In this document: positions 18,435-28,039 of the stretch, piece by piece | Layout of the letters: each line of letters opens with the position of its first letter | Position numbering within the stretch: position 1 is the stretch's first letter | Assembly (NCBI GenBank): GCA_964487605.1 | Contig: CAZARU010000016.1 | Location: forward strand, 18,576 to 82,575 | Direction: 5' to 3' | Origin: JAJDAH01 sp964487605 | GTDB lineage: Bacteria > Myxococcota_A > Polyangia > Polyangiales > Polyangiaceae | DNA length: 64,000 nt | Translations under genes and position numbers: made by a program | Notes under the pieces: model-generated | What the model was told of the DNA's origin: nothing | The model's input: the letters and a program-made list of their open reading frames with translations, nothing else | The model's database searches: none

Positions 18435-20687
18435 ATGACACGACGTAAGGGTGCACGGGGGGCCGCCGCGGCGCTGCTCCTGGGCTTGGGCTTCGCCGCT
18501 TGCGGTGGCGACGACGAGAAGAAGTCGAACGCGACCGGCGGAGCCGGTGGAAGCGCCGGAAGCGACGGCGGAGCGCTCGATGCCCAGGCGGGCACCGCCG
18601 GCGCGAGCGGCAGCGCGGGCGCCGGCGGCGCCACGGACGCCGGACCCGACGCGGAGCCGCCGCCTCCGTTCAGCCCTGCGGCCGCGGCCCGCGGCTTCGA
18701 GCTGTTCTACAAGGAGCGCGTCCACCGCGCCGTGCTCGTCTACAACCGCTTCGGGATGTTCGGCGACTCCGGCTTCGCGACGACGATCGGGAGCGCCGCG
18801 GTCGCCAAGACCGGCAACGACTTCGAGGTCGTCGCAGGACCGCGCGACAACAACCTGATCGGCACGTCCATGTTCGGCGTGTACAGCGCCTACAAGATCT
18901 TCCGCTCCCGCGAGCTGGCGCTCACGCTCGTTCGAATGTTCGACGGACTCGTCTTCTTCGAGGAGGTGAGCGGCCATCCAGGGATGACCGCGCGTGAGGC
19001 GCTCCCCGGCTGGACCCGCGTCATGGATGGCGTGTCGAAGACGGTCATGCGGACGCGCAACGGGCAACCCGTGACGCATCCCGCTCCTCCCCCCGCCGCG
19101 CTGGAGGCAGAGGTGCTCTCCACGTTCTACGACGGCATTCGGGTGACGTACCGCGAGAACCCGGAGGAGTACTTCTTCAGCTACCTCCCGGCGGCCGACG
19201 TGGTGGACTACTCGATCACCCACGCCCACTCCGAGCTTCCGAGCTACCTGCGGGTGAGCGACTGCTGCTCGTCGTTCATGCGCACCCCCGACACGGAGAA
19301 GTGGGGAGGCGCGTACTGGGGGAATCACAACTCGCGGGACAACTTCCCCGACCTGGCGCTCGGTGTGATCGCCGCGCTGGCCGCCGAGAGCGATGCGGAC
19401 GCCGACGCCGACGTGCGCGCCGCCGCGGGGCGCGCGGTCGCCGCAGGCAAGCGCATGGGCGACCTCGTGCAGCAGAACGGGGGCAACATCATGACGGTGG
19501 ACGAGCACAACCCGTACTCCACGCTCGTGGTGAGCGGTGACGTGCGGCCGCACGGGCTGCCCGAGAACGAGAACCTCGGCGCGCTCGCGGCCTGCCCCGA
19601 CGTCTTCCTCGGCGTCGCCATCGCCACGCCCGGGCTCACCCTGCCCGCGCCCATGCTCCCGATGCCGGGAACGGTCGAGACCGTCCTGAAGAACGCCCTC
19701 GGCTCGGCGGTGGAGTGTCCCATTCCGAACCCACGTCTCTGCAACGGCCTCGACGACGCCTACTGCGGCTTCGGCTGGACCAATTTCGAGGACATCTCCA
19801 TCCTCGGGCAGCCGCTCCTCGACTTCGTCCAGGCTCTGGAGGACGCGACGCCCGGGACCGCCGAGACCCTGCTGGGAAGCTTCCAGAACGACTTCGACGA
19901 CATCGTGGAGGCGATGGTCGCGCTCGTGCACTACGCACGCACGACGAAGAATCCCGCCCTCGTGGCGGAGTCGAAGAAGGTGGCGAAGGCGATGAGCCAC
20001 GTGATGCGGCGCTTCGCGGACGTCATCTACACGAAGACGAAGCCCGATCGCCGCGCGGAACAGCGCTACGAAGCCGCCATCTTCGACGCCCTCGCAGGCG
20101 TGGACGTGCTCGAAGCCGACCTCGGCGACTTCGAGCAGGAAGAAAGCAGGATCGCCGCCATCGAGGATCTTCTGAACCTGGCGGACACTCAGCCCGCAGG
20201 GCTCCTGACCGACCAGGAGATCCTGAACCGAGTGGAGCAGGGCCTCGTGAACCTGGGCAACCACGCGTCCGGGCGCAGCGACGCGATCCGACAGCGCTAT
20301 CGCGATGCGTTCGCCATGGAGCCCCCCGTGCGACGGGCGGGAGCGGGCTACGAGGCGCGGCGGGCCGGCGGTGCCTGGCAGCCCGCGGAGGTACCGCGGC
20401 ACACGCGCATCGGCGGCATGGATCTGCTGCAGGCCATCGCCATCTGCAACGTGTCGCCGCAGATCCTGGACTGCTCGTGGGCGGCCGCCGGGTGCGAAAG
20501 GCCGGACCTCGACGGCAACCGCTCGGTGGACGCCGCGGACCGTACCGCATTCGACGCCGCGTTCACCGACGGGAAGGCTTGCGGTGACGCCGACGGCTGG
20601 TGCAGCGGCGCCGACCTCGATCGGTCCGGGACGCTCGACTCGAACGATCAGGCGTTCATGGCGGCCGCGGAGGGCTGCTGGTACTGA
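18435..20687 (+). CDS. Large lipoprotein with C-terminal dockerin/EF-hand-like repeats
   Basis: A 750-residue protein with lipobox GFAACGG and a short Gly-rich spacer. The body (about 75-680) is a folded, mostly helical domain I do not recognise; it holds a conserved-looking NGGNIMTVDEHNPYSTLVV segment and a paired Cys-Cys (SDCCSSF). The C-terminus has two calcium-loop motifs, DLDGNRSVDAADR and DLDRSGTLDSNDQ, as in dockerin type I or EF-hand repeats. The last 32 nt overlap the end of the convergent histidine kinase gene. ATG 18435 is the only good start before the signal sequence. Function unknown. Confidence 0.78.
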   Translation: MTRRKGARGAAAALLLGLGFAACGGDDEKKSNATGGAGGSAGSDGGALDAQAGTAGASGSAGAGGATDAGPDAEPPPPFSPAAAARGFELFYKERVHRAVLVYNRFGMFGDSGFATTIGSAAVAKTGNDFEVVAGPRDNNLIGTSMFGVYSAYKIFRSRELALTLVRMFDGLVFFEEVSGHPGMTAREALPGWTRVMDGVSKTVMRTRNGQPVTHPAPPPAALEAEVLSTFYDGIRVTYRENPEEYFFSYLPAADVVDYSITHAHSELPSYLRVSDCCSSFMRTPDTEKWGGAYWGNHNSRDNFPDLALGVIAALAAESDADADADVRAAAGRAVAAGKRMGDLVQQNGGNIMTVDEHNPYSTLVVSGDVRPHGLPENENLGALAACPDVFLGVAIATPGLTLPAPMLPMPGTVETVLKNALGSAVECPIPNPRLCNGLDDAYCGFGWTNFEDISILGQPLLDFVQALEDATPGTAETLLGSFQNDFDDIVEAMVALVHYARTTKNPALVAESKKVAKAMSHVMRRFADVIYTKTKPDRRAEQRYEAAIFDALAGVDVLEADLGDFEQEESRIAAIEDLLNLADTQPAGLLTDQEILNRVEQGLVNLGNHASGRSDAIRQRYRDAFAMEPPVRRAGAGYEARRAGGAWQPAEVPRHTRIGGMDLLQAIAICNVSPQILDCSWAAAGCERPDLDGNRSVDAADRTAFDAAFTDGKACGDADGWCSGADLDRSGTLDSNDQAFMAAAEGCWY

Positions 20688-23073
20688 GCTTCACCGTCAC
20701 CGGCTCCGCCAGCGCGCGCGCGAGTGCGGCGGCGACCTTCTCCCGGGAGAACGGCTTGGCGATCCACTCGGTGATCCCCTCGCGCGTGAGCGCCAGCGCC
20801 TCAGCTTCCAGCGGGTAGCCGCTCATGACGACCACGGGCAGATCCGGCGCGAACCGCCGCGCCATCCTGCAGAACTCGACGCCGCCGACCCCGGGCATGA
20901 CCAGGTCGGTCAGCACGACGTGGATGTCGTCACGTCGCTTTCGCAGTACCTCGTAGCCTGCGCCACCGTCGGACGCCGTGAGCGCACGGTAGCCGATGGT
21001 CGTGACGAGCTTCGCGAGAGAGCGGCGCAGCACGGGATCGTCTTCCACGACGAGAACGCCCTGCGCCGCGCCGGCGACCAGCGCACGATCGGAGCCGGGC
21101 GCGTCGTCGATCTCCTCCTCGGTGGCTGGAAAATACAGCGAAAACGTCGTCCCGCGCTCGCGGCTGCTCTCGACGCCGACGGTTCCCTCGTGCTGCTTCA
21201 CGATGCCGTAAACCTGACTCAGGCCGAGCCCCGTACCTTCGCCGGGCCGCTTCGTCGTGAAGAACGGCTCGAACACGTGGGGCAGAACGTCCGGCGGAAT
21301 CCCCGTCCCCTCGTCCGAGACGCGCACGCACACCCACGACCCGCGGGGTGGCGAGCCAGAGCGTGCGTCGTCCCCGTCACCGAGGCGGACACCCTCGACG
21401 CCGACGCGCAGCGTCCCGCCCTGCGGCATCGCGTCGCGCGCGTTGAGCGCCAGGTTGGTGAGCACCTGGTGAATCTGCGTCGCGTCGGCGCGCACGGTGT
21501 GTACTCCCGGAGCCACGTCGAGGACGATCCGCACGGTCTCGGGGATCGAGTGGCGCAGCATCGTCACGACGTCGCGGAGCAGCGCGCCCATGTCCACGGG
21601 GCGGAACGTGGCGACGGACCTCCGGCTGAAGTCGAGGATTTGCCGGATGAGCGCGGCGCCTCTGCGGGTCTGCTCCACGACGGCGCCCACCTGCTCGCGA
21701 ACGACCGAGGGCGACTCCGCGCCGTCCAGGGCGAGCTCGGAGCACGTGGCGACCACCTGCAAGAGGTTGTTGAAGTCGTGGGCGATTCCCGCCGCGAGGC
21801 GCCCCACCGCCGCCAGGCGATCGTGCTCGCGAAGGCGCGCGCGGAGATCGTGCTCGACGGTGACCTCGCGAAGCACGAGCACGTGCCCGCCGCTCCCGCC
21901 GGCGCGGCGCGCCGCCACGTCCAGCACGCGCCGCACGGGCTGCTCGACGATCACCTCGACCCGCGCGGGAGCCGCCGCGACGAGCGCGGAGAGCGAGTGA
22001 GCCCCCAGCGTCGTGATCGCGTCTCCGGTGGAGCGCGCGGCGAGAACGTCGAGCAACTCGCGGCCCGTCTCGTTCGCGAGCTGCACGTGGCCGGTGGCGT
22101 CGAGCAACACCACACCTTCGGGGAGGTGCTGCACCAGGATGCCGAGGCGTTCGCGCTCCGCCGTCAAGTCGGCCCTCAGCTTCGCCTCGCGGAGCGCCAC
22201 CGCGAGTTCGTCCGCGATGGCGCGAGCGAAACCCACGAAGGCGTCGTCGAACGCATCGTCGTCGGGCGACGACAGCGTCACCTCACCGAACGTCTCGCCC
22301 ATGGAAGACAGGGTGAGCGTCAACGCGCTCCGGAGACCGCTCTGGTGGAGCGCCTCGAGAAGCTCCCCCACGTTCGAGGGAGTCCCCAGGTGGGGGACGT
22401 ACCGGACGGGGCGACGCGAGAGCTCGTCGAAGTCCGTCCAGTCGGCCAGCGGGAGCCGGCGACCGGGCGCCAGGCGCTCCACGTACACGCCGGCGGTCGC
22501 GAGGACCTCCGCGGTGCCCGCGATGACGTCGAACGTCGAGACGCCGCCTCTTCCGCCGGGAATCCTCTGGATCAGTCGCTCGAGCGCGCGCCGAGCGACG
22601 ACGTCGATGGGCTCGCCGGCGACGACGTCGCGATCGATGGACTGGGCGAGGGCGAGCTGTTCGACGTGCTGCTTGAGCGCGTTCTCGACCCGCCGCCTGT
22701 CCGTCACGTCGCGGTTCACGCTCATCACCGCCGGTCGGCCTTCCACGACGATCGCCGCAGCGTTGATCTCGAGGAACATGCGGGTCCCATCCGGGCGAAC
22801 GTGGACCGACTCGAACCCGCGCGTGTGGCCGAACTCCAAGGTCTCGGCGATCTGCGCCTCCCCCGCCGCAACGTTCGCGGTCATGGACTTCAGGCTGCGC
22901 CCGATGAACTCCGCGCGGTCGATGCCGTAGAGCTCGCAGGCACGTCGGTTGACGTCGATCACGACCTCGTCCGCAGGGCGGAACACGACGATGGCGTCGT
23001 GCACACTCTCGAAGAAATCTCGCCTCAGGCGCGCCTGGGTCCCCTCCGGCGAATCGGAGCGTAGCTCGGTCAT
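20656..23073 (-). CDS. Hybrid sensor histidine kinase with PAS, GAF and receiver domains
   Basis: An 805-residue cytoplasmic two-component protein with no membrane segment. Order: PAS domain (about 20-130; DAIVVFRPADEVVIDVNRRA), GAF-like domain (about 150-320), second PAS (about 325-410), HisKA with phospho-acceptor His432 in GIAHDFNNLL, HATPase with N-box NLALNARDAMP and G-boxes DEGTGIPPD and GTGLGLS, then a receiver domain with Asp723 in VVLTDLVMPG. Such proteins phosphorylate their own receiver and pass the signal on. The ATG at 23073 immediately precedes the PAS region. No cognate response regulator lies nearby, so its output is unknown. Confidence 0.93.
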   Translation of the reverse strand: MTELRSDSPEGTQARLRRDFFESVHDAIVVFRPADEVVIDVNRRACELYGIDRAEFIGRSLKSMTANVAAGEAQIAETLEFGHTRGFESVHVRPDGTRMFLEINAAAIVVEGRPAVMSVNRDVTDRRRVENALKQHVEQLALAQSIDRDVVAGEPIDVVARRALERLIQRIPGGRGGVSTFDVIAGTAEVLATAGVYVERLAPGRRLPLADWTDFDELSRRPVRYVPHLGTPSNVGELLEALHQSGLRSALTLTLSSMGETFGEVTLSSPDDDAFDDAFVGFARAIADELAVALREAKLRADLTAERERLGILVQHLPEGVVLLDATGHVQLANETGRELLDVLAARSTGDAITTLGAHSLSALVAAAPARVEVIVEQPVRRVLDVAARRAGGSGGHVLVLREVTVEHDLRARLREHDRLAAVGRLAAGIAHDFNNLLQVVATCSELALDGAESPSVVREQVGAVVEQTRRGAALIRQILDFSRRSVATFRPVDMGALLRDVVTMLRHSIPETVRIVLDVAPGVHTVRADATQIHQVLTNLALNARDAMPQGGTLRVGVEGVRLGDGDDARSGSPPRGSWVCVRVSDEGTGIPPDVLPHVFEPFFTTKRPGEGTGLGLSQVYGIVKQHEGTVGVESSRERGTTFSLYFPATEEEIDDAPGSDRALVAGAAQGVLVVEDDPVLRRSLAKLVTTIGYRALTASDGGAGYEVLRKRRDDIHVVLTDLVMPGVGGVEFCRMARRFAPDLPVVVMSGYPLEAEALALTREGITEWIAKPFSREKVAAALARALAEPVTVKLSTSSPPRPP

Positions 23074-23333
23074 GGTGAACCGCCGCGCGGGACCCACGCG
23101 ACCGGCCGACAGCATACGGCACGCGGCCGCAGGCCTTGAAGGCGCTCCGCCCAGGGCACGCGCGACGTTCCCGGCATCCGGCCTGCGCCAGTCTGTGCCA
23201 GAGCCGGGCCCCGAGCGGCGCTGCTCGAGACCCGTACCCCGGTTTCTGCGCGAAATCCTCGACCGGGGAGACCGTCCGGCCGGGGGCCCGCGGGCGCGGC
23301 CCATGGTACGACTGTTGCTCCCCGGAGACGGCG

Positions 23334-24338
23334 ATGGCTCCTCCTCGCGCCCAACCCACCCTCGCTCACGCACTCGGTGCCGCGGTCGCGCTGCTGTCCG
23401 CGGCGTGTGGCGGTGACCCCTCGAATCCAGGCGCCGCCGACCCCCGCGACGTGGTGCTGCCCGATCCCGGGCCCCTGGGCTTCCAGATCACGACGGACCT
23501 CATCGACGTGCCTGCGGGAGAGGAGGTCCAGAACTGCTACTTCTACGAGGTTCCGTTCGACGAGCCCGTGTTCGTCAGCCAGATCACGCTCGCCCAGAAC
23601 GTCGGCTCGCACCACATGAACGTGTTCCGTCGCCGAACCGTGCGCGCGCTCGACGGACTGCCGGGCGAGGTCGTACGGAACGGCGAGTGCTGGAAGAGCT
23701 TGAACTGGGCGGAGTGGCCGCTGGTGGCCAACTCGCAGAGCGCCGGCGTCGAGGACTGGGAGCTTCCGGAGGGCGTCGCACTCCGCTTCGAACCGCGCGA
23801 GATGCTCATGCTGCAGTCGCACTACGTGAACGCGACGACGCAGACGACACCCACCCACGGCAAGGTCGTCGTCAACTTCCACGGCGTGACCGAGGCCGAC
23901 GTCGACGCCGAGCTGGGCACGCTCTTCGCGACGAACCAGAACATCCGCGTGTGCCCCGGCCAGACGAACGTTCACTACGAGGCCACGTGCAACGTCGCGG
24001 GGGACGCCCCGGTCACGGTCATCGCGGCCAACGGCCACTTCCACAGCCGGGGCAAGCGCTTCACGATGAGCACCGCAGACCCCATCACGGGCGTCGGTGA
24101 TCGGTTCTACGAGAGTCTCACCTGGGACGAGCCGCCCTTCGCGCGGGACCTGAGCGTGGCGGTCCCGCTGGGCGGCGGCGTACGGTGGGCGTGCGACTTT
24201 GCCGCGGCGAACGACGCCTGCGGCGATCCCGACGACGAGTGCTGCTTCACGTTCGGCGGTAACGTGGAGACGAACGAGCACTGCAACGCGTTCGTCTACT
24301 ACTATCCCCGCGGCGCGTCCGACGTGAACTGCTTCTGA
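23334..24338 (+). CDS. Copper type II ascorbate-dependent monooxygenase-like lipoprotein
   Basis: A 334-residue lipoprotein (lipobox LSAACGG) related to peptidylglycine/dopamine monooxygenases. The first copper site is recognisable as VGSHHMNVFR and LQSHYVNA, and the second as NGHFHSRGKRF. In the animal enzymes the second copper also has a Met in a D-E-M-C context; here the matching segment reads ETNEHCNAFVYYYP, placing His316 in that position. Several Cys near the C-terminus (ACGDPDDECC) likely form disulfides. Start ATG 23334 follows GGAGA. The family oxygenates C-H bonds, but bacterial members are mostly uncharacterised. Confidence 0.82.
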   Translation: MAPPRAQPTLAHALGAAVALLSAACGGDPSNPGAADPRDVVLPDPGPLGFQITTDLIDVPAGEEVQNCYFYEVPFDEPVFVSQITLAQNVGSHHMNVFRRRTVRALDGLPGEVVRNGECWKSLNWAEWPLVANSQSAGVEDWELPEGVALRFEPREMLMLQSHYVNATTQTTPTHGKVVVNFHGVTEADVDAELGTLFATNQNIRVCPGQTNVHYEATCNVAGDAPVTVIAANGHFHSRGKRFTMSTADPITGVGDRFYESLTWDEPPFARDLSVAVPLGGGVRWACDFAAANDACGDPDDECCFTFGGNVETNEHCNAFVYYYPRGASDVNCF

Positions 24339-24351
24339 TGCCGATCGCTCC

Positions 24352-25038
24352 ATGGCGTCACTGCGCTTCGTGGTCCTCGCGTTCGCCGGCTTCACGTGGG
24401 CGTGCGGATCGCCCTCCGGCGGCGACGACCCGAGCTCCGGCGGAAGCGGAGCCGCAGGCGGTGCAGGCACCGGGAGCGGCGGGACCGCCGGGGCCGGCGG
24501 CATCGGGGGTGGCCCGCGCGACATCGAGGTGGAACCCGTGATGTACACGACGAGCGACCTGCCGCTCGAGCTCCTCGCGGACGAGGATCCCGTGGAACTG
24601 TGGCGCGCGCCGCAGGGGGGGCACGTGCTGCTCGTCGGCGCCCGCGTCCGTGGCCTCGGCAGCGACACGATAGAGCTCCGGGCCCGCGTCCGCGACCGGG
24701 ACACCCGGTTCATTCTGAGCGAGGAAGCGCGGACGGTCGTCATGCAGCCCGTGGCAGGCGAGCCCGACCTGCAGGTCACGGATCGGCGCTCGAACAGCCA
24801 GGCCGCCCACGTCGCGGTGTGCCCCAACTATGGCGAGAAGGACGTGGTGGGCCGGCTGCACGACCTCGAGGTGGAGGTCGTGGAGCTCTACGACGACTTC
24901 TCGTCGGGGAACGCGACGGTGGCGGTGATGCCGACGTGCTTTCAGGAGCGCGAGGCGGACCGCGCAAAGTGCCTCTGCGAGTGCGAGCGCGACTACGTGC
25001 TCGGCAAGTGCGCGACGCCGGCAGGAGCGGCTCGGTGA
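24352..25038 (+). CDS. Lipoprotein of unknown function following the copper protein
   Basis: A 228-residue lipoprotein (lipobox TWACGS) with a short Gly-rich spacer and a beta-rich mature domain (LWRAPQGGHVLLVGARVRG, TIELRARVRDRDTRF) resembling an immunoglobulin-like fold. It ends with several Cys (TCFQERE, CLCECERDYVLGKC). It begins 13 bp after the copper monooxygenase-like gene and its stop overlaps the next gene's GTG, so the three probably form one transcript. No family recognised. Confidence 0.72.
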   Translation: MASLRFVVLAFAGFTWACGSPSGGDDPSSGGSGAAGGAGTGSGGTAGAGGIGGGPRDIEVEPVMYTTSDLPLELLADEDPVELWRAPQGGHVLLVGARVRGLGSDTIELRARVRDRDTRFILSEEARTVVMQPVAGEPDLQVTDRRSNSQAAHVAVCPNYGEKDVVGRLHDLEVEVVELYDDFSSGNATVAVMPTCFQEREADRAKCLCECERDYVLGKCATPAGAAR

Positions 25039-26195
25039 CGCGCTTCGCCTTCTTCGCGGGCCTCGCCGCCGTCGCGGGCTTCGCCGGGGGCTGTGGCTCC
25101 AGCGTGGACGCACCGCTCGAGGTGAAGGAGCTCGCGGAAGCGCTGTGCGAGGCGAAAGCCGCGTGCCTCTGCCACGACCGCGAGGGCTGCAGGGAAGCGG
25201 AGCGCGCGCGCTGGGACGAGATCGCCCGCCGCGCCGAGCAGCGGGGGCTCGAGGTGGACCAGGGCTGCGCCGACCGGCTGACGGCAGACGTGCGCGCGGC
25301 GCGGTGCACGAGCGCCAGCCCAGAGCAGCATCCCTGCCGCGACTTCTGCGCGCCGTTCCACGGCAACCAGGCGCGCGGCGAGAAGTGCAGCGCCATCGAC
25401 CCGCTCGCCAGCGACTGCGCGCAGGGTCTCGTCTGCCACGCAGAAGAGTGCAAGCCCCCCTGTTCGGTGCTGTCGGGCCGCCCCGTCGGCTCGACGTGCG
25501 CGGGCTCGGTCGAAGCCTGCGCACTCGGGACGTACTGCGCGTTCGCCGAGGACGAGTGCAGGACCGGCGCCGAGGAAGGATCGACGTGCTTCGACATTCC
25601 TTGCGCGGACGGCCTGCGGTGCGACTCCACCTCGGCGTGCAGCAAGCTGGGCCGAGAGGGCGCCTTCTGCAACTGGAACGGCGACTGCGAGCCGAACCTC
25701 TGGTGCGACTGGAACGTCGCGCGTTGCGAGCAGCGCCGCGTCGCAGGATCATTCTGTTCTTACGATGAGGAGTGCCTGAGCGGGCTCACGTGCGCCGACG
25801 GCCTCTGCGCGACGCCGGGTCAGGCGGGTGAGCGGTGCGCCGGAGGATTCTACTGCGCCGACGGCCTCACGTGCGTGGCAGGCACGTGCGGTGGCGGCGT
25901 CGCCCGGGGGGAGCCCTGCGACTCGGCGGCGTGCGCGGCCGGCAACTACTGCGACTTCGGCGCGCCGGACGGGGTCTTCGTGTGCAAGGCGCTGATCGCG
26001 ACGGGCGAACCGTGCAACGACGCCTCGACGTGCCTGAGCGGCCACTGTCCGCACGGCGCGTGCGCTCCTGCGCCGGCCGTGGGTGAGGACTGCTCACTCA
26101 CCGGCGCCTGCGCGCTCGGTCTCTCTTGCGCCGAGGGGCGGTGCATCGAAGCCGCCAACACCGGCCCCTCGGTCTGCTCTTACGGCGGCTGGTAG
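25035..26195 (+). CDS. Cys-rich repeat lipoprotein (Dickkopf-like pattern)
   Basis: A 386-residue lipoprotein (lipobox AGGCGS) starting with GTG 25035 in a GTGA overlap. From about residue 95 it is a chain of similar units of the type GEKCSAIDPLASDCAQGLVC, GSTCFDIPCADGLRCD and GERCAGGFYCADGLTC, each with paired Cys. This pattern resembles Dickkopf-like or stalk-type repeats found in secreted myxobacterial proteins. It probably forms an elongated disulfide-rich surface protein. The unit count cannot be fixed precisely by eye; about eight are visible. No catalytic residues. Confidence 0.75.
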   Translation: MTRFAFFAGLAAVAGFAGGCGSSVDAPLEVKELAEALCEAKAACLCHDREGCREAERARWDEIARRAEQRGLEVDQGCADRLTADVRAARCTSASPEQHPCRDFCAPFHGNQARGEKCSAIDPLASDCAQGLVCHAEECKPPCSVLSGRPVGSTCAGSVEACALGTYCAFAEDECRTGAEEGSTCFDIPCADGLRCDSTSACSKLGREGAFCNWNGDCEPNLWCDWNVARCEQRRVAGSFCSYDEECLSGLTCADGLCATPGQAGERCAGGFYCADGLTCVAGTCGGGVARGEPCDSAACAAGNYCDFGAPDGVFVCKALIATGEPCNDASTCLSGHCPHGACAPAPAVGEDCSLTGACALGLSCAEGRCIEAANTGPSVCSYGGW

Positions 26196-26233
26196 CCGCG
26201 CGCTCTCACTGCCCTCTTCGAACGGAGACTCTC

Positions 26234-27997
26234 ATGCGAACCGTCTTCACCGGAACTGCCGTGGCTCTCGCTCTCGGGCTGCTCGCCGGATGGCCTGGCG
26301 AGGCCAGCGCGTGTGGTGGCACCTTCTGCGACAGCGGCCCGAACGCCATGCCCGTGGATCAAACGGGCGAGAACGTGCTCTTCGTGATGGAGAACGGACG
26401 CGTCGAGGCGCACGTGCAGATCCAGTACAGCGGCGAAGCTGCGCGGTTCGCGTGGATCGTTCCCATGCCCAAGGTGCCGGAGGTGCTGGTCGGCTCGCAG
26501 ATCCTGTTCGATCGACTCCTGAGCGGCTCGGTCCCGACCTACGGGTACACCACGACGCGCGACCAGTGCGGGAACCAGAACGGGGGCCCTGGGCTGGGCG
26601 CGGGAGGGTCGGGAACTGGCGGCACCGCGGGCTCGGGTGGCGCGAGCGGAGGCGGACCGACCGTGGTCCTCCAGAAGACCGTCGGCGCGTTCGAGGTCGT
26701 GGTGCTGCAGGGTGGCAGCGCCAGCGAGGTGTCCGACTGGCTCTCGACGAGCGGGTACCAGGACATCCCGTCCGCGCCCGCGCTGCTGCAGCCCTACGTG
26801 GAGCAGAGCTACGTGTTCGCGGCGTTCAAGCTCACCGGCGGCGCCGAGGTCTCGGAGATTCACCCGGTGGTGCTGCGGTACCAGGGGGACCAGCCGTGCG
26901 TCCCGCTGCGACTCACGGCCGTCGCGGCCGTGGAGGACATGGGCGTCCGCACGTTCTTCCTGGGCGCCGAGCGCGTCGTCCCGACGAACTACAAGCACGT
27001 CGTCCTCAATCCGCTGAAGCTCGACTGGCCGAGCTTCGTGACGAACTATGCCGACGCGGTCTCGAACGCCGCGGACAGCGCCCTGGCGAACGGCCAGGCG
27101 TTCGTCACGGAGTACGCCGGCCCGAGCAACATCATCCAGAACTCCGGCATTTACGACACGCGCTGGGACGCCAGCAAGATCGTCGACATCGAGCCGGAGC
27201 TCGTGATCGCCGAGCTGGAGATCCAGGGCATCGTCATGTGCGAGCCCTGGGGCTGTCAGTTCATGCACCCCTTGCTCCCCGGCCTGCTGGAGAAGTACCT
27301 GCCGCGGCCGGGCGGCGTGACGCAGGAGCAGTTCTACGACTGCCTCTCCTGCTTCTCCTCGCAGATCGACCGCACCGCGTGGTCCGCCGCGGGCTTCGCC
27401 AAGGACTACGACGAGCGCATCGTGCAGCCGGGACGGCACGCGAGCCAGGTCCTGCAGCGACACGGGTACCTCACGCGAATGTTCACGACCATCTCACCCG
27501 CGGAGATGACCGAGGATCCGATGTTCCACGAGCGCGGCGATCTCGAGGACGTGCCGCTGCCGACGTTCGCCACGCGGCGCATCCTGTGCGACTCGGACGA
27601 GGTCTACACGCTCCCGGACGAGCGGCAGGTCGCGCTGGCGTCGCCTGGCTCGTGGCCGGACTTCCCCACCATGCCGTGGGTAGAGCGCGTGGAGGAGATC
27701 CCGCTCGACGGTCCGCCCATCGTGCTGGCCGACCACGTGGCGGACATCGACGAGGCGCTCGCGTCCCACAACCGCACCTTCGGGTGGCCGCCGAGCAGCG
27801 GCGCCGGCGGAACGAACGGCTCGGGCTCGGGCTCGGGAGGGACGCTCGGAGGCGACGACGAGTCCGCCAGCGTGTCGCCGAGCGGAGGTGGGTGCGCCCT
27901 CGGCGTTTCGCCCAGCACGTCGATCGCGGCGCTGTTCGGCGTCGCGGCAGCGGGGCTGCTGGCCGCGCGCCGGCGCCGCCGCCAGAGCCGAGACTGA
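26234..27997 (+). CDS. DUF2330 surface protein with MYXO-CTERM tail
   Basis: A 587-residue protein with a Sec signal ending GEASA and mature start CGGTFCD, the hallmark opening of DUF2330. The segment VEAHVQIQYSGEAARFAWIV and the following VPMPKVPEV also fit that family. A short Gly-rich insertion lies around residues 115-140. The C-terminus has a Gly/Ser spacer, GGGCALG, a hydrophobic helix and ARRRRRQ, a MYXO-CTERM-type tail predicting surface anchoring. Start ATG 26234 has a GGAGA site. The molecular role of DUF2330 is not known. Confidence 0.85.
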   Translation: MRTVFTGTAVALALGLLAGWPGEASACGGTFCDSGPNAMPVDQTGENVLFVMENGRVEAHVQIQYSGEAARFAWIVPMPKVPEVLVGSQILFDRLLSGSVPTYGYTTTRDQCGNQNGGPGLGAGGSGTGGTAGSGGASGGGPTVVLQKTVGAFEVVVLQGGSASEVSDWLSTSGYQDIPSAPALLQPYVEQSYVFAAFKLTGGAEVSEIHPVVLRYQGDQPCVPLRLTAVAAVEDMGVRTFFLGAERVVPTNYKHVVLNPLKLDWPSFVTNYADAVSNAADSALANGQAFVTEYAGPSNIIQNSGIYDTRWDASKIVDIEPELVIAELEIQGIVMCEPWGCQFMHPLLPGLLEKYLPRPGGVTQEQFYDCLSCFSSQIDRTAWSAAGFAKDYDERIVQPGRHASQVLQRHGYLTRMFTTISPAEMTEDPMFHERGDLEDVPLPTFATRRILCDSDEVYTLPDERQVALASPGSWPDFPTMPWVERVEEIPLDGPPIVLADHVADIDEALASHNRTFGWPPSSGAGGTNGSGSGSGGTLGGDDESASVSPSGGGCALGVSPSTSIAALFGVAAAGLLAARRRRRQSRD

Positions 27998-27999
27998 TC

Positions 28000-28020
28000 C
28001 GGCGCGGGAGCTCCGCGCCG
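28000..28020. terminator. Hairpin between convergent genes (candidate terminator)
   Basis: A perfect 8-bp stem CGGCGCGG/CCGCGCCG with a 5-nt loop lies 3 bp after the DUF2330 stop and 20 bp from the end of the convergent diadenylate cyclase gene. There is no T-tract on either strand. Termination for either gene is plausible but unproven. Confidence 0.4.
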
Positions 28021-28039
28021 TGCCCGAGGGCGCCGCGCG

